Shown: positions 49,221 through 60,935 of the stretch, one piece after another
Position numbering within the stretch: the first letter of the stretch is position 1
How the letters are laid out: each line of letters opens with the position of its first letter
Notes under the pieces: model-generated
What the model was told of the DNA's origin: nothing
Database searches by the model: none
The model's input: only the letters and a program-made list of their open reading frames with translations
Position numbers and translations under genes: made by a program
Origin: Strongylocentrotus droebachiensis
Lineage: Eukaryota; Echinodermata; Echinoidea; Camarodonta; Strongylocentrotidae
DNA: 64,000 nt
NCBI GenBank assembly: GCA_035222895.1
Contig: JAVYIG010002520.1
Coordinates: forward strand, 62,001-126,000
Reading direction: 5' to 3'

Positions 49221-49749
49221 GTATTGACGGTCTGTAAAGGGATCCGGTAACTTTGTCTCAGATTCTGAAACAAAATCCTGGATTTAGCTCATGCTGCTAT
49301 AATAACTAGAAATATCGCAATCTGTATTGCCGCGCAATGCGAATGTATCCCCCTGCAGTGGCAGCGATTTTGTGTCATCCTTATGTTTGAAGGAGGGATA
49401 AAGATCCCCTCTCCCCTCCCTGAAACAAAGAACAAGCAATGTGGCAGTTAGAGCGCATTAAAGACATATTTGACCTTTGACCATATAAAAGACGGAACAA
49501 TGAGGGCAGCTTCACCCAAAGTGTCGATTGGTAACAAGATACATTTCTAATTCTCCATACAAAATTTGAAAGAAATCCATTATGAAATATGATCTGCAGA
49601 GCGCAAACTAGACACCCACCAAAATATGAACTCTTGACCATATACAAGAGGGAAAACTGGGGGCAGCATCACCAAAAGTTGTAGGTCTGTAGATTATACC
49701 AAGATACACCTTCACACAAAATTTGAAAGAAATTTGTTAAGGAATGATG

Positions 49750-51466
49750 CAGTTCCCATAGGAAAGAAATGAGCCTGCCGCATACTCCTGCAGCAGACCT
49801 GCCGCAGACAGTCATCTTTTTCACATGCAAATTAGTTTTGCCGCAGACTTGCCGCATACTCTTTCAGTATGATGAAGAGTCTGCCGCAGACTTGCTGCAG
49901 ACCTGCCGCATACTCTTTCAGTTTGATGAAGAGTCTGCTGCAGACCTGCCGCAGACTCTTCATCATGAATATTCATATCTCATATAGACCTGCTGCAGAC
50001 CTGCCGCATACTCTTTCATATCCAGTACGTGGCAATAAAGTATGCATGTAGAAGAACCAGTGATAAACTGATTGATACTTCATAATCGATATTGGCAATA
50101 TCGATATTACCAATTAGGTATATTCTATTCTCAATTGTATTAACTCCATCACATAGATCATTTATAGTGACCTGTCGCAGACTTTTAGTCTGCGGCAAAG
50201 AGTATGGCGAAGTATGCGGCAGAAAGAAATTTTGCTGCAGACTTGCCGCATACCAGTATGCCACAGGAACAGTCTGCGGCAGATCTGCGGCAGGATGAAA
50301 TTTTGCTGCAGACTTGCCGCATACTAGTATGCCACAGGAACAGTCTGCGGCAGGATGAAACTTTGCTCCAGACTTGCCGCATACTAGTATGCCACAGGAA
50401 CGGTCTGCGGCAGGGCAAAACTTTGCTCCAGACTTGCCGCATACCAGTACGCCACAGGAACAGTCTGCGGCAGGTCTGCCACAGAAAAGTGGGAAATTAT
50501 ACAGTCTGAAGCAAGGCTATAGGCGGCCATTTTTTAGGACATGCAGTACCATATGAGGTTGCAGGCTGAGCCCATGATCTTGTAAATTCCTGTGTTAATT
50601 AGCACTGTTAATTGTCTTTTTAGCTTCTGTCAAACCAAACAATTTGCTAGGGCCAATTGAAACCAATTGGAACCAATCATCTCATGCATATTCATTATTA
50701 CTTTACACGTGTGACAGAAAAATACATTTATCATGATTTGTTAAGCAAATTAAGACAATGCGCATCATTTTTGTGATTTCTATTTTCCTTTTGCCATTAT
50801 TAACCAATAGATTATTTTGTCTGATCATGTTACAATAACATTCATGTTTTAGCAATAGATATATTGATTATATGATTACTAACCAAGAAACAATATACAT
50901 ATTTAGTATATATATGTGTACGACCCTGTGTCACTTTAAATGTTACTCTTGAATACACTTCAAATGATCTATGTGATGGAGTTAATACAATTGAGAATAG
51001 AACATACCTAATTGGTAATATCGATATATATTGGTATTACCTAATTGGTTATATAGATATTGCCAATATCAATTATGAAGTATCAATCAGTTTATCACTG
51101 GTTCTATCTACATGCATACTTTATTGACACGTACTGGATATGAAAGAGTATGCGGCAGGTCTGCAGCAGGTCTATATGAGATATGAATATTCATGATGAA
51201 GAGTCTGCGGCAGGTCTGCAGCAAGTCTGTGGCAGACCTGCCGCAGACTCTTCATCATACTGAAAGTGTATGCGGCAAGTCTGCGGCAAGTCTGCGGCAG
51301 ACCTGCCGCAGACTCTTCATCATACTGAAAGAGTATGCGCCAAGTCTTCGGCAGGTCTGCGGCAGACCTAATTTGCATGTGAAAAAGATGACTGTCTGCG
51401 GCAGATCTGCGGCAAGTCTGCCGCAGGAGTATGCGGCAGGCTCATTTCTTTCCTATGGGAACTGAA
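49750..51466. mobile_element. 1.7-kb foldback element rich in CTGCCGCAGAC words
   Basis: The left border CAGTTCCCATAGGAAAGAAA is repeated in inverse at the right border (tttctttcctatgggaactg). The arms (about 49750-50170 and 50960-51466) are inverted copies with internal arrays of CTGCCGCAGAC/TGCCGCATACTC, then a shared unique part (accagtgataaactgattga, atcgatattggcaatatcga, attgtattaactccatcaca). Target duplications were not found. Apparent ORFs rich in Ala, Asp, Leu, Cys, Arg follow from the short repeats and are not genes. Confidence 0.75.
50211..50480. repeat. 60-bp tandem units inside the foldback element, about 4 copies
   Basis: Units run cagtctgcggcaggatgaaa, then cttgccgcatactagtatgc and cacaggaa, with a 60-bp period. 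They lie next to the left arm in the loop and share the TGCGGCAG word with the arms. Confidence 0.7.
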
Positions 51467-52455
51467 TTCAGATAAGGATTAAGAGTCAAGAACAGTACAA
51501 CAAATAGTTTGCTTTTTCTCATAATTTAAGGAAACGTCAAAGCTTCCCGGGAGGAGGGGACACTGAATTCAGACCAGTTAGGGTTAAGAGCCTCGAACGG
51601 TACAACGAATCGTCTGCGTTCTCTAATAATTTAAGGAAACGTCAAAGCTTCCGTGCCTCGCGCGAGAGGGGGAAACTGAATTCAGACAAATAGGGTTTTA
51701 TAAAGTCGAAAATGGTACAACGAATCGTCTTCTTTCTCTAATAATTTAAGGAAACGTCAGAGCTTCCGCGCTTCGCGCGAGAGGGGGAAACTTAATTCAG
51801 ATGAATTTATAAGAGTCGAAAACGGTGCAACGAATCGTTTTCTTTCTATAATAATTAATTCAAACGTCTAAGCTTTTCGTGCTTTGCGCGGGAAGGGGGA
51901 AACTGAATTCGGACAAGGGTCAAGAGTTGAAAAAGGTACAACGAATCGTCTGCTTCCTCTAATAATTTAAGGAAACGTCAAAGCTTCCGCTCTGCGCGCT
52001 TAAGGGGGAAACTGAATTCAGACAATTAGGGTTTAAGAGTCGAAAACGGTACAACGAATCGTTTTCTTTCTCTAATAATTTAAGGAAACGTCAAAACTTC
52101 CGCGCTTTGCGCGGGAGGGGGAAAGTTCATTCATACAAGGAATAAGAGTCGAGCACGATTCAACGAATCGTCTACCTGTTCTAATACTTTAATGAAACGC
52201 CAAATTTTCTGTGCTTTGCGCGAGGGGGAGAACTGAATTCAGATAAGGATTAAGAGTCGAGAACAGTACACGGAATCATCTGCTTTTTCTCATAATTTAA
52301 TGAAACGTCAAATCTTTCGCGCTTCGCGCAGGAGGGGGGGGGGGGGGGACTTCATTCAGACAAGGATTAACAGTCGAGAACGGTACAATAAATTGTCTTC
52401 TTTTCCTAATAATTTAGGAAACGTCTTAGCTTCCGCGCTTTGCGCGGGAGGCCTA
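51464..52455. repeat. Satellite-like array, ~110-bp unit, about nine copies
   Basis: Each unit has ctgaattcagacaaggatta, agagtcgagaacggtacaac, gaatcgtctgctttctctaa, taatttaaggaaacgtcaaa and gcttccgcgctttgcgcggg followed by agggggaa. Unit starts are near 51464, 51572, 51675, 51790, 51900, 52009, 52118, 52228 and 52348. Copies differ by substitutions and small indels. The array abuts the foldback element at 51466. Confidence 0.85.
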
Positions 52456-53543
52456 TCACTCACACCCCCTCAGTGATTCGCTTGCTCACTACCGCCCCTC
52501 CCTAAAATAAGATCCTAGCTCCGCACCTGCATTAAAATAATGATGCTGACTAAGTTGACGAAATAATTCGTAGATTTATGTCGTCGAGGAAAATGACCAT
52601 TTGCGCATACGCAAGTTCTATAGATAGTCCATAGGAAAAACAATTTAGCCTTCGGCCCCAGGTTTATAGGGTTAAATTTGTAGATATTGGGACATTTGTC
52701 AGTATTTTGTCAGTAATTGGTGACTAGTTTTGTCGGTAATCGTTGGCCTCTACACCCCCCCACTGAAAAAGGTCTAGCGACGCCCCTGGTCAAAATGACC
52801 GCGATAAAAATGATACCATACACAGATTACATGTACATGTATGTTCACTCAGAAAATTTTGAGTAAATCAAAATTGAAAGCAGGTCACAATTTGGATTAC
52901 AGAGGGTTTTCTGCCCAACTGTAACACGTATTGGCTATGACATTAATTTTCAGACTGATTTTTGCCCCTTTTCAATTTTTCTTTATCTTCTGGGTGGCCA
53001 AACTCGGGGCATCTCACAGCTCGATTTTGAAAATCTGTCAAGTGGGACGTTTTAGATGCCATTTTATATCCTGCATTACAATGTATTGCACTATATGCAT
53101 CACTTATTTATAGCATGTTTGCATGCAAGGCCATTTAGGCCAAAGTATATGGAAAACCATACGTGCGTAATGATGTGTGCCTTGTTGCGTGTTGAGAACA
53201 TAGGATCATCTAATTGCTTTATTTATCTGCTCAAAGAAATAGAAACAAGCATCAATGCATGCATTTTTTTTTTACGATTGCAGTTCTAGTTTCCAAATTA
53301 TACTGTTCAAACCTCTTTGATTCAATTCATGTACCAACAGCAAAACAGTGATACATTTCTTACAGAGACATTCAAAAGATACTATTGGTTGGTGAAAGGG
53401 GCCAGATAATAGCACATGTGCTACTCAAGATGCACCCTTCCATAATTATACTGTAAAAAAATTGCAAAAGGTATGAAAGTAAGAACTTGTACAAAAATGA
53501 ATGAACTAGTTATGTTTATCAAACTATGATTATATAAACTTAC

Positions 53544-55252
53544 CACATGTGGTCCCATGGAAGCATACCCAGCTACAGTGTGTGCTGTCATGTTATCAGA
53601 TATGTTCAGCGTAGTTGCCTTTGATGAAACCCTGTCCTTCACCAAGGCTGCTACATCTGGGTCCTGACTCTCAAAGGCTACATCAACAATGAAATCTATC
53701 TGTTCCTCTGAAGCCCCTCTGTTTATGTATTTTCCCTGTAGCATAGACTTCATTACATGGGTTGCAACACTTTTGTTCTGTGACACAGTAAAGTACAGGA
53801 GATACCTAAATTCCTCCTTACTTGGCAGCACTACTTGCTCAATCAGCCTGTTGAATTCATTACGATCTGATTCATATAGGGAAGCAAGATGTAATCCAGC
53901 CATGTACTCCTGAAACAGTAAGTGAGGGAAGAAGACTGGCAATTGCACATAAGAACTCCCCTTATGTATGTCCATGCTGGTGGTAATTCTGTCCTCCTGA
54001 GACAAAATCCCGACCCTACAGGCAGTGTCCTTGGATTCTAGGCATATTTCAAAATCATCTTCACCGAAAGCCAAGGTATTTTCTAGCAGACCATTGAGGG
54101 CCTGTTTGGCAATCGGTCCTAGGAGATCATCAATTTTTTTCAAATAGGCATGAAGTGAGGGGCTGCCTACTTTCTTCACCATTTTCTGAGCATAATGTTC
54201 TTTTAGAAAGGCAATCATTGTTTTGAATATTTGAGAAAATGTTTTCAGTGATTTCATTTCCTGTAGTTTTTGCTCATCAAGTTCTTTCCACATAAGACAC
54301 AACATGGCTACATATATAGGATAGTGGGCCATGTTCTCAGATATGACATCATTCTCACTGATGAACTGGATAAGCTGATTTGCTTTATCATCATTCTTCG
54401 GAAAGTATTTGTGAATGTAAACTGACAAATTCTCTCTGTTGAAACCCTCAACATGAATGAATGTGTAGAGCTTCATTAGATCACCATCTGATCTAATCTC
54501 TACTGCTCTCCATGGGCGAGTAGTCACCAAGACTGGGCAAGAGGCAAGTTGATCTGAGCGAAGAATATCTACAAGTCCAATATCACCAGTCTCAGACGAG
54601 CTTCCACATGCCTCTGAAGAGTTGACACTTGGCTGTGATGGCTGAAAATGCATTTGATTGGTAGGCGGCGATTCGCAGGAGTTTGGCATCATGACTTTGC
54701 CACTAACTTCGTCTAGCCCATCGAATGCGATGAATACCTTGTCAGGATTTGACCGGATATACTCAGTAATCTGAGAAACTGTTGCTGGATTATTTTTGGC
54801 CAGATAAGACTTTGCAATCTTGCCAATAGAGTGTTGCTTAAATTCACGTAGAGGAACAATCAAGACCCACACAAAGCGACTGAAATGCCTCCCTTCAATC
54901 CAGTCCCAGGCAATCTTAGCACAAAATGTAGTTTTTCCAGCCCCTGCCTCTCCCTGAACCATGATCCGCTTGGGGAACTCTCCATTGACTTTGAGATTAA
55001 GGATATCATTGTAATCTAGCATTCGCTTCTCTGTCCCATGTTCTTCTTGTAAAAAGAGATTAGTATACATGTCGTCAAACTGCACTGTGGAAGCAGGATT
55101 GAGAGGATCAGCTCTGATCTTACAGACAGTTGACCTGTACTTGAACTTGAAATCATTTGCACACCGCTCGACAAGTCCAGGAGAAAGTGGTTTGGTCTGA
55201 GATTCAGCTGAAGGAGGTTTGGTCTGTGATTTGAGCAGTCTTGATGGCCCTC
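53544..55252 (-). CDS. NLR NACHT exon
   Basis: The acceptor gtatttttag and the donor gtaagt bound 1709 bases: two bases completing a Gly codon (phase 1), then 569 codons ending in phase 0. About 100 residues in comes the Walker A motif GEAGAGKTTF (54953-54924), then Walker B IAFDGLDEV near 54731-54705, then the VLVTTRPWRA sensor block, all typical of NACHT ATPases. The winged-helix/superhelical part follows to the end (FPHLLFQEYMAGLHLASLYE is a conserved block). The C-terminal TTLNISDNMTAHTVAGYASM looks like the first LRR turn. Key residues are intact, so ATP binding is plausible. Confidence 0.9.
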
Positions 55253-55440
55253 CTAAAAATACATAGATAATCCATATTCACATGATTACACATAAACATG
55301 TTTTGATACATCTGAAAGGATTGTAAAGGCCTGAGGCTAATATCGTGACATACGACTAGGTGCATCTACTCAAAGACACAAAGTCCTTCATGTTTGTATG
55401 AATTTATATGACTTCATTCAATTTTAAGGACATTTAAAGA

Positions 55441-55660
55441 TGAAGATGAGTTCTGGTCATGCGATTGCATTGTGAAAGAAACGGTGTGAAACCGACCAGA
55501 AAAGGTTGATCATCTAGCATATAAGAATTTGTGTGTATTGCAAGGTTCTGGAATCATCAAAATGATAAGAAATTTGGCCAAGTCTTGGTGAAGGTACAAA
55601 CACTGTACACAGAAAGATGTATATGGGACTACACGAACACGTGGCGTAAAAAGCCGGCCC
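55441..55660 (+). repeat. Copy of the TTAA MITE interior found at 19.8 kb
   Basis: gagttctggtcatgcgattgca, aaggttgatcatctagcata, atcatcaaaatgataagaaa and cagaaagatgtatatgggac match 19800-20010 in order. The terminal inverted repeats are not recognisable here. Confidence 0.65.
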
Positions 55661-56089
55661 CCGATTTTTATGATGTTACATGCATATTTAGAATATGAAG
55701 GCATTTGAAGAGCCATGCTTTTCAGGGAACATGTCTTATCTGATGTTCTTCCACACTTGCATAATCGAGTAACGCTCACAAATTATTTTTCACCTCTTCC
55801 CAGAACTCAACCTTCTCTTTAAATTCTGAGTAATTTGTGTATACATGTACTTGTTGATGAATAAATATCACTGGAATGATTTTTCCTAGGACATTTCAGC
55901 AATGCAGAGTTTCCCTGACAATCACACATCTTATTTCGAAGAAAAAAACAAGACAAATATGACTGCATCTCCAGTTTGCCTATGCGTAAATTCAGTTAAG
56001 ATTGAGATTTGAATCAATCTTTAGATATCACAATGAGAACAAAAAGCCTATATATATATATATACATGTATATCAATACATGTGATTGA

Positions 56090-56520
56090 TCTTTACAACC
56101 TCTGACCTTTGACCTGACAATCCATCATAAGATCACTTGTGTCCCTATGGTGACACAAACCATATCTAGTTGTTTTCTTCTAATTCAGCTAAAATAGCTT
56201 AAAGTAGTTATTGATATGGTGATAATCATTTCATTTTGTTGCCTTGGACCTTCTTAACCCAAAATATAATCAGTTTGTCTCAATATAGGGAAGCATACCA
56301 ACACCAAATTTAAAATTCATGGCTCAAACTGTTCTTAAGACATTGCAATTATGGGGTTAAAACTCTAAAAATTAATTGAATTTGACCCTTATGGCCCTTG
56401 ACCTTTGACCTACTTATCCAAAAGTTTAATCATTTTATCTCACTTTGGTGATACCTACATACTATCACCAAGTTTGAAGTTCATACCTCAAGTGGTTCTT
56501 GAGATATCGCAATAGCAAAA
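56090..56520 (+). repeat. TGACCTTTGACC-rich dispersed repeat, second location
   Basis: It contains two TGACCTTTGACC words (near 56103 and 56399), with aaaatataatcagtttgtct, and ctcaagtggttcttgagata ending tcgcaatagcaaaaacgcac. The family is that of 31316-31847. Confidence 0.6.
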
Positions 56521-56920
56521 ACGCACGATGGATGGACATGTACAACTCCAAAGCATATTTTCTCCTGCACCACCTTTGGTGGGCGGATGCATAACTACAG
56601 TTATCATAATGGAATGACATAAAAAATATATGATTTGTTTGCACATAAAGCTTGTGCATATAAAGAAAGCTGACATACATTGAATTCCGCTGTCACTCAA
56701 AATACTTGTACTTTATATTGGTGTCCAGAAAATATCTAGGATTAACAAAGTTAAATTAGTAAAAAATGAAAACATGCATGGGGCCTGATAAAAAAAAAAT
56801 TTGTGACATTGTGGCAAATGTATAGAACACAGAGCACTCACTATCTCTATGGTAAAAACTTATTTCAGTTTTTATGTCTTCTGGTGTACATAGCAAAAAT
56901 TAGTACCGATATGTGTTTAC

Positions 56921-57210
56921 CTGTGCTGTTTGGAATTGGAGGTCCATTGAGTAATCCGTCTGATAGGCCACCCAAGTCAATCTCTCGAAGTTTGTCTGCC
57001 AAAAGCTGTCGTGTATTTGAGTGTGGAGGTTGCTGCTTTACATTCCATTTCATAAACACATCCAGTAACGCATTGGTGAAGCTCTTCGGATTCTCAACCA
57101 GGATTGCCTGTAGTTGGGCATAGGAGAACCCTAGAGATATCCCTACAGCGTTGTAGTAAGATGGAGCGATAGCCTGGGCCAGCTTCAGAAACTCCATGTC
57201 ACTGACAGTA
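56921..57210 (-). CDS. NLR DEATH-domain exon
   Basis: The acceptor tattcatttaacag and the donor gtaaac bound 290 bases. One base finishes a split codon (phase 2 intron upstream), and the exon ends one base into a Gly codon (phase 1). The ~96 residues show a DEATH-fold pattern: SDMEFLKLAQAIAPSYYNAV, GISLGFSYAQLQAILVEN, NALLDVFMKWNVKQ, then RQLLADKLREIDLGGLSDGL. DEATH domains recruit adaptor proteins by like-with-like contacts. The true N-terminus must lie in an exon at higher coordinates. Confidence 0.8.
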
Positions 57211-58436
57211 CTGTTAAATGAATAATAAATCAATTAGGTACGATAGGATATTAGTTCAGAGAGCATCTTATTGGCTGAAAAGCTTTCATGTCATACTCAA
57301 TGACTTGTATTATGTGCTCGAGCGTGCAATTAACAGCCTGGGGATATATGAATAGTCTGTGTTGGTAACATTTAAAACATATAGCCACAAGTTGTGGGTG
57401 AGGGCGCTATTGTTCTGGCAAGGGTAATCATTCCCAAAAAGCAGAAACTGGCAGTAAATACAATAAAAATGATGATGATGATCTTAATAATAACAATAAG
57501 AAAAAAGGGATTACTAATTTACTTCTAATAATAATAATATTGTTTACATTATTTTCGTTTATTTTAACAAAAAATTCATTCTCTTATAAAAAGCACAAAA
57601 ATATACATATAAACATTAACAATTTCGATGCAAATACAGAAATAAACATTTACATTGAAATGTTGAATCACCTGCAAATTATATTGGAAAATTAAAAGAG
57701 GGAATTAGAATAAAGCCGAGAGGCCTTGTGGGGTAGATTCCCTCAAAGAAAAATGTTAATAGTTTGAAAAAATGTTTTACTTTAAACATTTAAGAAACAC
57801 AACAGAAAAGACATAAAACAAGTACAGTATCGAAATATCATCATCATCATCATTACTATTATCATTATTATTACCCTAATCATCATAATGTAACAGTTTG
57901 AATTTGTCTTTACCGTATATTTCAGTTAGTAAATTTCTTATCTCTTCCTTATCCATTATTACATATTTATTTATATATTTGCATTCTTCATTTGCATATT
58001 CATTTTCCCAGCTCGTTCCATTTCATTCACCTTCTTACAGCACAGTCTTTCAGTTGCACTACTGCCACACCCTATTTTCCTCTCTCTCCTTCAAACCCAT
58101 TCCCTTTGTTGTCTTCTCATTCTCTATGGATGGTTGTCTTTTCCTGCCCTAGCAACATGCACTTTCTCTTCTCTCATTCGTTCTCTTTGACTCTCACCTT
58201 TGATCTATCTAGCCTGTTCACCTCATTGGTTTCTCTCACATGACTTTCCCCTGATTGGTTTATTTTGTTATGATGCCTGATTTGTACTAAGAGACATGTT
58301 ATAATTTTGAATATTAAAGTGAGTTCTGTTCCGTCCTTCTTCGAGTAAGGTTGTCTTATCTACTGTCCTGAGTTTCTTGAGTTTTGTTGGAGAGTTGATG
58401 ATTGATTTTGATGCGGCATGTTTGATGATTGATTTT
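57211..58436. other. Region upstream of the NLR DEATH exon
   Basis: The NLR start codon exon and promoter should lie here or beyond, but no exon ending in phase 2 could be chosen with confidence. The sequence is AT-rich, with (ATG)n and (ATC)n runs near 57470 and 57840-57860, and from about 57900 pyrimidine-rich sequence that probably belongs to the 5' LTR of the adjacent gypsy-type element. Confidence 0.4.
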
Positions 58437-58478
58437 GGCCAACTGTAATTTCCCTCGGTTTAATAGACACGTTACAAT

Positions 58479-58492
58479 TGGTGGCAGCGGTG
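58479..58492 (+). promoter_or_regulatory. Retrotransposon primer-binding site, tRNA-Leu type
   Basis: TGGTGGCAGCGGTG starts two bases after the CA that ends the 5' LTR. It is complementary to the 3' end of animal tRNA-Leu (…CACCGCTGCCA plus CCA), for 14 bases. This is the usual position and length for priming reverse transcription in LTR elements. Confidence 0.72.
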
Positions 58493-59801
58493 TTTCTGTG
58501 TTTTATCCACACAAAGGAGCATCACTATCCTGGCTGTGTAGTAAAAGCTGTGCTTTCGATTCTCAACATTTCAAACACCACTGTACAAAACTCAACTGAT
58601 TTCACTAAAAATCAGTACTTTAGTGACAATTGATGACACCTAAATAGCAGTAAAAAACATTTTTTTAAAACTTACTTATGTTAAAAAGAATAATTTAAAA
58701 ATTCAAATTGTAAGTCTAGTGTCAAACTTTGCTTACAGCTGCATCGACATGATTGTGTAGAGTCTATGCAATATTGTGTGGTGTGTGTATTTGTGTATGG
58801 GTCTAATAATACCTGCCTCACAGCAAGCATGCAGTGCTAGAGGTCAATACGCATTAGCATTGACTCTCTATGCTTTGCTGGAGTGGTTTTATCCAGATTA
58901 TTTCGAACCAATATTGCCATGTCGTGCTTTCATATTTTTGCTGCTGTTTGCCTGTACCTTGCTTCTGTTTTCACCCTCCTTCAGCAAGCTTGTTGCTAAT
59001 TAGCAAGCTATATCATCATGCTGCTTGTAAGTGTCGGCTTGCATGGTGATGTAGATATACATGCAGTAACCTACTGTATATATCATCATACATCCTCTTC
59101 TTCAACTTCAAGCTCGCCGTAGTTCTACAATTATTTTGGTGAGACACTAGTTGATAATTAAGTGTAGTTCACCCTACTTCATTAATTGGGACATACTTGT
59201 TGTTTTACAAGCTAGGTTCTCCCTTCTCCATTAATGTGGGTTATGCTGACTTTTCTTTAAGTGTTGGTGTACAAGACTCATTTTCACCACTTGAATTTCA
59301 GTCTTATTGTACTACTTGTGGGTTACCTCGTTTAATATTGCTAGCCTTGTCGCAGTTTTTCTTCATGCAGTGATCCTGTTGAGCCAGCTTTGAGATTAAT
59401 CTTCCTTTTTCCGGTGGCATGTACACCACCTGTACATGTGTATGTTGTCATCCTTCATCAGTTTGATACTTGGATCAGCAACTCAGGACTTGTATTATCT
59501 GACAATCATTGACAATCATCGTACTCCACAACTATTTGACTGTTATATATACTTCCTCCTTCAGGTACTACCTTTCACAAGTGTATTTAATTAAGTCTTC
59601 GTCTGGTTGTTGGAATTGCTAGAGCAGCTATATTTTCACACGTAATCGGGAGTGAGTTTTTTTCCGCACCCCTGTACATCTACTATACTTACCTCGTAGT
59701 CCAGCCTTTCTTCACCGTAGCCTAGCGTAGGTTATTGGTTATTTGGTTTGCTACATCTAGTTATTGTACATTATATTGCTGTTAACGGCAGTCTACTTAC
59801 C

Positions 59802-60935
59802 ATGTTCCAGATAGAATTACCTGAGATTTTTACCGGAAAGGATGGGAGAGATTTTGCCCAGTGGGCAAAGCGTCTGAAAGTTGCAGCCAAAGTTAACCCT
59901 AGTTCAGAGAGTCGTTTGCATGTCCTCCTTCCTTCTCGCCTGGCTGGATCAGCTTTTACGGTGTGGGAGAATCTTCCTTCTTCAACAAAGGCAAGTTTTG
60001 CAGAGAGTGAGAGAGCGCTTTCTGCTGTTTTTGGAAGAAAGAATGACATAGCCACATTCCAGTCATGCATTAACGCAAGGACTAGGCAAGATGATGAACC
60101 TTTAGAGGTTTATGCAGCCGCTATCACGAGTTTAGTACACAAAGCCTTCCCTTAGTATGGGGAGAAGGCTCAAGAGGGAGAGAAGTTCCTTAGATTTGTT
60201 GCCGGTCTGAGTAATTTCCTCCAAATTCGCATCGATGAGCTTGGAGTCTCAACTTTCAAGGGAGCCCAAGATTTTGCTCTTCGGATTGAGAGAGCCCACA
60301 TAGGACATGCCCAAGTTCCTAATCCAGACACTTTCGTTGCAGCCACCTGAGATGATCTCATCCGGCAGCTTGTCAACCGACTGGAGAGAATGGACAAGAG
60401 ATTTGACCACCTGGAAACTTAACTCCGCCATTACCACTCTAAAGACAATGATGTCGATAGGCTGAAATCACAATTCAGTAATCACAACCTTCATAATTCA
60501 CGTAGCCCGTTTGCAAGGCAAAGATCACAGAGCCCTCAGCACGGGTACTCTGAGAGGTATGACCAGCGCTTCCACTCACCACCACAACGCTACGAGTCTT
60601 CATCTACAAAACGATATTGATCACCAAGTCCTCGACCCAGGCACACCCTTCGTCATGATCAGAACCGTCCATCGAGTCCAAGTCATGGTCGTCCATCGAG
60701 TCCAGGTCATGGTCGTCCATCGCGCCCAAGTCACAGTTATCCATCTAACAGACCCCAGCAAGATGGACGAGCCCCCTACCAAGACTTTTTGTCTCGTCAC
60801 CCTGACAGCCACCGAGAGCCACAGCTTCCTCGTCCTTCTTCCACTCAGAGTTCTCAGGTGTGCACCCTTAATGCTACATCCCATTCTTCGGTTGGTACCC
60901 AAGCCATGTCTGAATTAGAATCGGAGGTTCCTCAG
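59802..60935 (+). pseudogene. Gypsy-type gag pseudogene with four in-frame stops
   Basis: The ATG at 59802 opens a Gag capsid-like frame: MFQIELPEIFTGKDGRDFAQ, then WAKRLKVAAKV and LAGSAFTVWENLPS. The same frame runs on to 60935 but has stops at 60153 (TAG), 60348 (TGA), 60420 (TAA) and 60618 (TGA). The last part is Ser/Pro/Arg-rich with short repeats (SPSHGRPS) near 60670-60730. No CCHC knuckle is visible. It is a dead copy. Confidence 0.78.

Larger units (their letters stand above)
29690..57210 (-). other. NLR immune receptor gene: DEATH-NACHT-LRR with repeat tail (11 exons seen)
   Basis: NLRs are cytoplasmic sensors: LRRs sense a signal, the NACHT ATPase oligomerises, and the DEATH domain recruits partners. 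Exons (minus strand): 57210-56921 DEATH; 55252-53544 NACHT; 48220-48062 divergent LRR; 42583-42419, 42047-41871, 38284-38108, 36383-36207, 35615-35451 and 34998-34834 LRR cassettes; 30997-30918 short exon; 30467-29690 repeat tail with TAA. Every junction is GT-AG and phases agree (2 into DEATH, 1 into NACHT, then 0 throughout, 2 into the last exon). The joined frame is 4042 bp, about 1346 residues, with no internal stop. The start codon exon is missing. Introns hold several nested transposons. Large NLR families of this layout are known in sea urchins; the repeat tail is not a feature I know in them. Confidence 0.8.
53545..57210. other. NLR intron 55253-56920 and repeats within it
   Basis: The intron between the DEATH and NACHT exons (55253-56920) contains the repeat copies at 55441-55660 and 56090-56520 and a TATATA run near 56050. 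No additional exon is needed, since the DEATH exon ends in phase 1 and the NACHT exon starts in phase 1. Confidence 0.5.

Noticed and set aside
49769..50509. ORFs rich in Ala-Asp-Leu-Pro-His-Thr around the foldback element
   Set aside because: They are translations of the CTGCCGCAGAC words, appear on both strands in several frames, and have no splice context.
57898..58243. Overlapping plus-strand ORFs rich in Ser, Phe, His
   Set aside because: Pyrimidine-rich sequence, probably LTR-derived, with no domain or splice support.
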